Below, piece after piece: positions 24,146 through 28,470 of a stretch of 28,470 nucleotides of DNA. Each line of letters starts with the position of its first letter. Within the stretch, counting starts at the first letter, position 1. The stretch comes from CAYJHC01 sp964369805. GTDB lineage: Bacteria > Bacillota > Clostridia > Peptostreptococcales > Anaerovoracaceae. The notes below the pieces were generated by a model that had not been told where the DNA came from, did no database searches, and saw nothing but the letters and a program-made list of their open reading frames with translations. The stretch covers positions 1 through 28,470 of the forward strand of contig CAYJFM010000029.1 in assembly GCA_964369805.1 (NCBI GenBank). Reading direction: 5' to 3'. The position numbers and the translations under genes are program-made.

Positions 24146-25348
24146 CTAGTTCTTGCTTTTAATGTGGTTTGCTGCAGCTACTGCAGATGAGAACGCAAAT
24201 TGAATATTATATCCACCTGTGTCTCCGTCTACATCGCAAGCTTCCCCAATTATATAAAGGCCTTTGTGTTCTTTCAATTCAAAGGTTTTCATATCTATTT
24301 CTTCTAGGGCAACGCCCCCCGCTGTAGCCATTGCCTTTTCAAATCCTAGGTTCCCGCTAATAACAAAAGGGAATCCTTCAATAAAAGGTCTAAGTGTTTT
24401 AGGGGCCACCGCCTTTGCTTTTTGATTTTCATCTATTCCAATTATCTGAATGAGTTTGCTTAGCAATGCTCTAGGCAACCTAGTTTCTTCCACTAGGTAA
24501 TTGAGCAGACTTTTAGTGCTGTCTTTCGTTACAAGATCTTCACTTCTATCAATAAACTGTATATTAAGTTGATCCCCAACCTTTCCATATCTTGATATGT
24601 CTAAAATTGCTGGTCCTGAAATAGATTTATCTGTAAATAATAAACCTGATGTTTTTTCACTTAGCTTCTTCTTAGTGGTTCCGTCTAAGATCTTTACCTT
24701 AGCTTTGGCCACAGACACACCACTTATCTCAGAAAAGGGATATTTCTCAATTTCTAATGGCACTAATGCAGGAATAGGCTCTATTATCTTAATGCCTAGT
24801 CTCTCCAAAACATCAAACATTTCTCCATTAGACCCAGTGTTTGGATATGACTTTCCTCCTGTTGCAATCACTAACTGTTTGCAAAGGATTTCTTCATTTA
24901 GAACGTACTCCCCTTCTATCGTTTTCTCAATAGTTTTTACAGGATAATTAGTTCTTACCTCACTGCTATTCTCTCTTATTTCTGATAGTAATAATTCTTT
25001 TACATCCTTAGCACTTTGAGATTTTGGAAAAACCTTACCGTCAGATCTTTCCTCTAGCAACAAGTTTCTTTCATTAAAATAACTGATTAAATCTTTATTG
25101 CTAAATTTTTTCAGAACACCTCTGATGATTTTCCCATGATCGCCGTACTTTTCCGTAAAATCTTTTAAATACTTTCCATTAGTGATATTACAGCTTCCTT
25201 TTCCACTCATAAGCAGTTTCAATGCTGTTTTGTCAGTTTTTTCTAATATCAGCACAGGTTCCTTTAGCCATGCGGCAAAAAATAGCCCAGCTGCACCAGC
25301 TCCAACCACAACTGTATTCGCTCTAATAAAAGGTCCTTTTTCTTCCAT
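24146..25348 (-). CDS. HI0933-like (YhiN/BaiN-type) FAD-dependent oxidoreductase
   Basis: A 400-residue flavoprotein of the HI0933 family (NAD(P)/FAD-dependent oxidoreductase). The FAD dinucleotide motif is VVGAGAAGLFFAA. Family blocks are KLLMSGKGSCNITN, VIATGGKSYPNTGSNG, SGPAILDISRYG, ATAGGVALEEIDM and the C-terminal GEACDVDGDTGGYNIQFAFSSA. The substrate of most members is unknown; one relative has been linked to bile acid reduction, but that cannot be assumed here. GGAGG lies four bases before the ATG. It is the first gene of the ilvA-ridA operon, with a promoter about 30 bases upstream. Confidence 0.92.
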   Translation of the reverse strand: MEEKGPFIRANTVVVGAGAAGLFFAAWLKEPVLILEKTDKTALKLLMSGKGSCNITNGKYLKDFTEKYGDHGKIIRGVLKKFSNKDLISYFNERNLLLEERSDGKVFPKSQSAKDVKELLLSEIRENSSEVRTNYPVKTIEKTIEGEYVLNEEILCKQLVIATGGKSYPNTGSNGEMFDVLERLGIKIIEPIPALVPLEIEKYPFSEISGVSVAKAKVKILDGTTKKKLSEKTSGLLFTDKSISGPAILDISRYGKVGDQLNIQFIDRSEDLVTKDSTKSLLNYLVEETRLPRALLSKLIQIIGIDENQKAKAVAPKTLRPFIEGFPFVISGNLGFEKAMATAGGVALEEIDMKTFELKEHKGLYIIGEACDVDGDTGGYNIQFAFSSAVAAANHIKSKN

Positions 25349-25375
25349 AATACCTCCAATTGTCTCACAAATCTT

Positions 25376-25404
25376 ATATTATCATCTTTTGTATGTTTAA
25401 ACAA
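25376..25404 (-). promoter_or_regulatory. Promoter of the flavoprotein-ilvA-ridA operon
   Basis: TTGTTT (25399-25404), a 17-base spacer and TAATAT (25376-25381) on the minus strand, in the 76-base spacer after the 618-residue protein gene. The -35 overlaps a weak AT-rich hairpin (AAACAA/TTGTTT) that may end the upstream operon. Confidence 0.55.
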
Positions 25405-25424
25405 GAAAAAAGGTTGTTTTTTTA

Positions 25425-27281
25425 TTATGCCACCTTAAAATCTAAATCCCAAAATGGCCTATAATTGTCAATAATAATAGGTACAACATCTGTTTTTTCC
25501 TCTTCGCTATAGTAGTATGTTGTAAAATGGAAGTTCACAACTACTGGTTCCTCTACACCGCCTTTATCAACCATGCTTTCATGCCAGAGGTTTCCAGTCC
25601 AGTTTCCACCATTATCTTTTTTTAGCCAAGTTTCATAGTATGTTTCTCCGTCGCCACTTCTTGTTCCTCTATTATTTTTAATTGTTACCTTAATGCTATC
25701 CACATCTTCTCCTGCTTTCGCTTTTAAGCTAAACTCCTCCCCTGGCCAAAAGACATTATACCAGCGTTTTCTTGGCCTTAGATCACTTTCAATATATTCC
25801 TCAACTTCAACTTTATCATCACTTTCCACATAAGGAGTTCCTGCTTTTTTGCTATAAAATTTATTAAAATCATGTCTGTTTTTATTCCACATAAACAAAT
25901 GGTCTACATAACCTTCTACCCACGTTTCTGGATTTTTCTTTTTCGCAATAATTTCAAATTTCATAGCCACAGGTCCAACCTCCTTAGATCCAAACACATT
26001 ATCAAAAGCATACCAGTTCACTTTATAATCTCCAACACCTAACTCATTAATTGTTTCATTAATATAAACTTCTATGCCCTCTTCTTCCAGTGAAGAAATC
26101 CTGTCAGTAAGTTTTTGAGAATGTATCTTAACACCATCTTTTATTATTTCATATCTTATACTAAGCAAGTCACTTTTCTGATTCACATCTGCAGGCAAGT
26201 CTATAATATTTGCCCCTATTTGAACATCCTCATCAATATGGAATTCTCCACCATAATAATCAATGTTCTTAACTGATGGTTTGCTTTTATCATTTTCACC
26301 TGTAATTTTATGAAAAGGCCAAATGCTTGGTTTATTGTTTTTAGGAAATATAATTGTACTTGAGTCAGTTGAAAAGTATTTAGCACCATTTCCTGGCTTC
26401 CATAATGTGTTATAATTTAACTTTTCACTAGCATAACCTACTGTCGCTCTAGGGTCTTCAAAAACTGTATAGAGCTTTGAAGTATTATAAATCACGCCAA
26501 AAGTAGCTCTTGGATCATGGTTCAAACTGTCCACAAGAGCTGGGTATACAAATTTATTACTACTCTTGTGTTTTTTGAGTTTTGTATCTGAAGTTGTTAT
26601 ATAATCAATAATCGGATAAATTTCCATCATTTGATAGAAATCAACATCTTTTACAGATATATTAGACTTTATACTTATTGGCTTTGTTGTTCCTGCCTCA
26701 TAATATGTCGTTTCAATCACTACTTTTTTTATTCCAGATGTCCTTGCAATAATACTCGGATTTTTGGAAAAAGCAATATATGGACCAAAGGCTCTTTTAT
26801 ACCCAGGTGAAGTTACCCAGCTTATCACTTTGTGCTGAACATCTATCTTTAAATACCTTCTTTTGCTTTCATCCCAAATTATACAATCATAAACTTTGAA
26901 CCCTGCTGGTTGGTTAGCCTTCCTCCCTTTTAGGCTCCATAAATAGGCGTGCGCCGAACCTCTAAGCGGGTATAAACTTGTATTTTTCTCTACCCCATAT
27001 CCATTTCCACTTAATGGCGCTATCCTAGTCATTTTAGTTGTCTGTATTTTTCCTCCAAATTTTGGGTCTGTAACCTGAAAAGATTTTGTGCTTGACAGTC
27101 CTCTAAAATAGTTACTTGTTGATTTAGGTTTAACGGTAAAGTCTTTTATGTTGTATCCTAGCGAAACAAAGGTACTCCCTAGTAAAGCAATCACAACACT
27201 CACAATTATTGCCCCCCGCCTAAAAGCCTTCCCTTTCATTTTATTCTCTATTCCACTCGAATGTTCTCCTCTTCTATTCAT
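25425..27281 (-). CDS. Exported or membrane-anchored surface protein, unknown
   Basis: Not recognised. The 618-residue protein has a basic N-terminus and one hydrophobic segment (about residues 24-42, AIIVSVVIALLGSTFVSLGY), acting as signal peptide or anchor. The long exterior part is rich in Tyr, Lys, Asp and Ser. It holds a short internal repeat (DPRATFG and DPRATVG, around 265-290), a beta-rich Ig-like stretch (about 350-455) and a C-terminal part with many Trp/Tyr (RKRWYNVFWPGEEF, RPFWDLDFKVA). No LPxTG sortase motif or S-layer repeats are seen, so it is held by the N-terminal segment or released. GGAGGG lies four bases before the ATG. It follows two small membrane proteins at 15-base spacing and is the last gene of that operon. 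Confidence 0.8.
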   Translation of the reverse strand: MNRRGEHSSGIENKMKGKAFRRGAIIVSVVIALLGSTFVSLGYNIKDFTVKPKSTSNYFRGLSSTKSFQVTDPKFGGKIQTTKMTRIAPLSGNGYGVEKNTSLYPLRGSAHAYLWSLKGRKANQPAGFKVYDCIIWDESKRRYLKIDVQHKVISWVTSPGYKRAFGPYIAFSKNPSIIARTSGIKKVVIETTYYEAGTTKPISIKSNISVKDVDFYQMMEIYPIIDYITTSDTKLKKHKSSNKFVYPALVDSLNHDPRATFGVIYNTSKLYTVFEDPRATVGYASEKLNYNTLWKPGNGAKYFSTDSSTIIFPKNNKPSIWPFHKITGENDKSKPSVKNIDYYGGEFHIDEDVQIGANIIDLPADVNQKSDLLSIRYEIIKDGVKIHSQKLTDRISSLEEEGIEVYINETINELGVGDYKVNWYAFDNVFGSKEVGPVAMKFEIIAKKKNPETWVEGYVDHLFMWNKNRHDFNKFYSKKAGTPYVESDDKVEVEEYIESDLRPRKRWYNVFWPGEEFSLKAKAGEDVDSIKVTIKNNRGTRSGDGETYYETWLKKDNGGNWTGNLWHESMVDKGGVEEPVVVNFHFTTYYYSEEEKTDVVPIIIDNYRPFWDLDFKVA

Positions 27282-27296
27282 AATTCCCTCCTTTTG

Positions 27297-27752
27297 TTAG
27301 TGAGAAATCAACGCCCCTTCTCTCTCAATTACTATTTCAATTTCCCTTTTCTCCAAAAAATCCAAGGTAAAAGGCTTAGCAGTAGCTTTCAAAGTTAAAT
27401 AGAGGGTTTTAGCATTTAAATCTAATTCATCCTTATATATAGTTCCTCCTTTTTTCACTTTAATCCAGCTGCTTCCCTCATCACCTCTAAATTCCATAAT
27501 AATTTCATAATCTACACTTTCTGGAATATTAACCTCAAATATATTTATTATTTCTTCCACTGAGTTAACATCGTATATTAAAATTCCCTCCCTAAATCCA
27601 TAGTTGTTAATAGACAAGGTGGAGGACAGCACCTCATTAGTTGCCTCCTCCACCTTACTTACATCTCTACGGAGTTTATTAACATCAGTTTGAAAGATTA
27701 TCAGATTAAAGGCTAAAATTAATATACCAATTGTTATTATTAAATTTTTCAT
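27297..27752 (-). CDS. Small membrane-anchored protein, pilin-like layout
   Basis: Not recognised. In its 151 residues a hydrophobic segment (about 3-21, LIITIGILILAFNLIIFQ) is followed by a polar helix (DVNKLRRDVSKVEEATNEVL) and a beta-rich exterior domain of about 100 residues. That layout recalls TadE-like or minor pilins but no prepilin-peptidase site is clear. AAAGGA lies eight bases before the ATG. The spacing to both neighbours is 15 bases, so they are one transcript. Confidence 0.75.
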   Translation of the reverse strand: MKNLIITIGILILAFNLIIFQTDVNKLRRDVSKVEEATNEVLSSTLSINNYGFREGILIYDVNSVEEIINIFEVNIPESVDYEIIMEFRGDEGSSWIKVKKGGTIYKDELDLNAKTLYLTLKATAKPFTLDFLEKREIEIVIEREGALISH

Positions 27753-27767
27753 GAGTAAAATCCTTTC

Positions 27768-28160
27768 TCACCAATTTGACCTCCTATCAATCTTCTCACT
27801 CATAGTTGAGCCCTCTATCTTATAGTCTCCACCTGTTTCCACTCCCCAAAATGAAGAAACTAGTCCCTCAAGAGGCATTGTTACTTCATAATCAATTCTT
27901 TCACCTCTATATTTTTCTACTCGATCTCCATTTATAACCACAAGATTTTCATCACAACCTAAGGCTTCACTTATGTCTTTTTTCAACCTATCTTCGATAT
28001 CAAAAGTTATAACTCCCTCTTCTTTGAGCTCTTCTTGAAAAGCAAACACTGCTCTATCAACTTTTGTAAGCTTGTCATGCAAAACTTGATTCGACACAAA
28101 TTGCATCATCATAACTAACAGAATCAACAATGCTGCAATAGCTGTCACTAAACTTTTCAT
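27768..28160 (-). CDS. Small membrane-anchored protein, pilin-like layout
   Basis: Not recognised. The 130 residues start with a hydrophobic segment (about 4-23, LVTAIAALLILLVMMMQFVS), then an amphipathic stretch (HDKLTKVDRAVFAFQEEL) and a small acidic domain. Its architecture repeats that of the next gene: N-terminal anchor, helix, beta-rich domain. AGGAG lies eight bases before the ATG, and the start lies 11 bases after the stop of the truncated ORF 28172-28306. Association with a Tad-type pilus or secretion locus is a guess from architecture and gene order only. Confidence 0.75.
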   Translation of the reverse strand: MKSLVTAIAALLILLVMMMQFVSNQVLHDKLTKVDRAVFAFQEELKEEGVITFDIEDRLKKDISEALGCDENLVVINGDRVEKYRGERIDYEVTMPLEGLVSSFWGVETGGDYKIEGSTMSEKIDRRSNW

Positions 28161-28171
28161 TCACACTACTC

Positions 28172-28306
28172 CTAATTTTCACCCACATATGATTCTACTG
28201 ATTTCTCCATAACGCTCTGCGCATTTCCTCTTAAGCTGTCCTCTGACGACCCAACGATAAAGCCACATATAACTACACCAAAGATCGTTAATCCTGAATG
28301 TGTTAC
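28172..28306 (-). pseudogene. Beheaded ORF remnant with a membrane segment
   Basis: A 44-codon open frame (VTHSGLTIFGVVICGF... to ...VESYVGEN) ends with TAG at 28172. It has a membrane-like stretch (LTIFGVVICGFIVG) and normal codon use. It has no ATG, GTG or TTG near its 5' end, no Shine-Dalgarno, and an in-frame TAA directly upstream. It reads as the 3' end of a gene whose start was replaced. Its stop leads, at operon spacing, into the 130-residue gene. The recombinase gene ends 40 bases upstream, so loss of the 5' part by integration or excision of an element is the simplest reading. Confidence 0.6.
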
Positions 28307-28333
28307 TTAAAGACTAAAAAAATATAATCGTAT

Positions 28334-28356
28334 ACAAAAGCCCTTTTAGAGGCTTT
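28334..28356 (-). terminator. Probable terminator after the recombinase gene
   Basis: On the minus strand AAAGCC (28351-28356) pairs with GGCTTT (28337-28342) around an 8-base loop, followed by a short TT then mixed sequence and, further on, a run of seven T (28316-28322). The stem overlaps the last codons of the recombinase. Moderate strength. Confidence 0.5.
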
Positions 28357-28470
28357 CCTTATTTGAATTAATAGATTTCAACTTTACCACCTCCTCTTTC
28401 TTAAAGAAATCTCTAAACTTCCAAATTATCTCTATTCTATTTTCATCATAAACATAGATTGTTTCTATAA
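28346..28470 (-). CDS. Serine recombinase, C-terminal end only (runs off window)
   Basis: The frame enters at the right edge and reads IETIYVYDENRIEIIWKFRD, then FFKKEEVVKLK, with TAA at 28348-28346. This pattern (I..I.VYD..RIEI.WKFRD) is the usual C-terminus of large serine recombinases of clostridial phages, conjugative transposons and integrative elements. Only about 40 residues are visible, so catalytic and DNA-binding domains lie outside the window. GAGGAGGTGG near its end could also be a ribosome binding site for a following short reading frame (TTG start), but that frame is just the recombinase tail. Family call is good; which element it belongs to is unknown. Confidence 0.75.
   Translation of the reverse strand, partial: IETIYVYDENRIEIIWKFRDFFKKEEVVKLKSINSNKESL

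Noticed and set aside
28346..28390. A separate short gene starting at TTG after GAGGAGGTGG near the right edge
   Set aside because: It is in the same frame as the recombinase tail and would encode only about 11 residues.

Overview
The window is AT-rich and densely coded, with short leaders, AGGAGG-type ribosome binding sites, some GTG starts and clear TTGACA/TATAAT-type promoters. Together with gene families such as a ~640-residue glutamine synthetase and a UPF0182 membrane protein, this points to a low-GC, probably anaerobic Firmicute of class Clostridia. I cannot name the genus. Almost all genes lie on the minus strand. The plus strand carries only a flavin reductase-like gene, one tRNA-Lys and a 35-residue peptide gene.

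Reading with transcription (right to left), the right edge (about 25.4-28.5 kb) is accessory. The C-terminus of a large serine recombinase enters the window and stops at 28346. After a hairpin comes an ORF remnant with no start codon, then two small membrane-anchored proteins and a 618-residue exported protein. The arrangement looks like the end of an integrated element abutting a beheaded surface or pilus-type operon. Next is an operon of an HI0933-like flavoprotein, threonine dehydratase with ACT domain (ilvA) and ridA. It ends at a bidirectional terminator shared with a convergent short unit encoding a 35-residue hydrophobic peptide and a structured 3' UTR. A NADH oxidase gene and a tRNA-Lys(CTT) with two tandem promoters follow.

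A strong minus-strand promoter at 20221-20249 then starts a three-gene envelope operon: an acidic single-pass protein, a large repeat-rich zinc-ribbon protein with a C-terminal membrane anchor, and a UPF0182 protein. After a strong hairpin without a U-tract come glutamine synthetase, serS, a PutP-type symporter (overlapping serS by 1 nt), an Orn/Lys/Arg decarboxylase and a HypE-like AIR-synthase-fold protein. That run ends in a bidirectional terminator facing the flavin reductase gene.

The left part is biosynthetic. metY and metA each have a promoter. MetA carries Glu111, which predicts acetyl-CoA use and so fits direct sulfhydrylation of O-acetylhomoserine by MetY. guaB and guaA form the last two-step GMP operon; guaB is of the type known from the parasite Tritrichomonas foetus, and guaA loses its last ~11 codons at the left edge.

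The least explained parts are the multivalent zinc-ribbon/UPF0182 operon, the 35-residue peptide with its folded 3' UTR, and the recombinase junction at the right edge.
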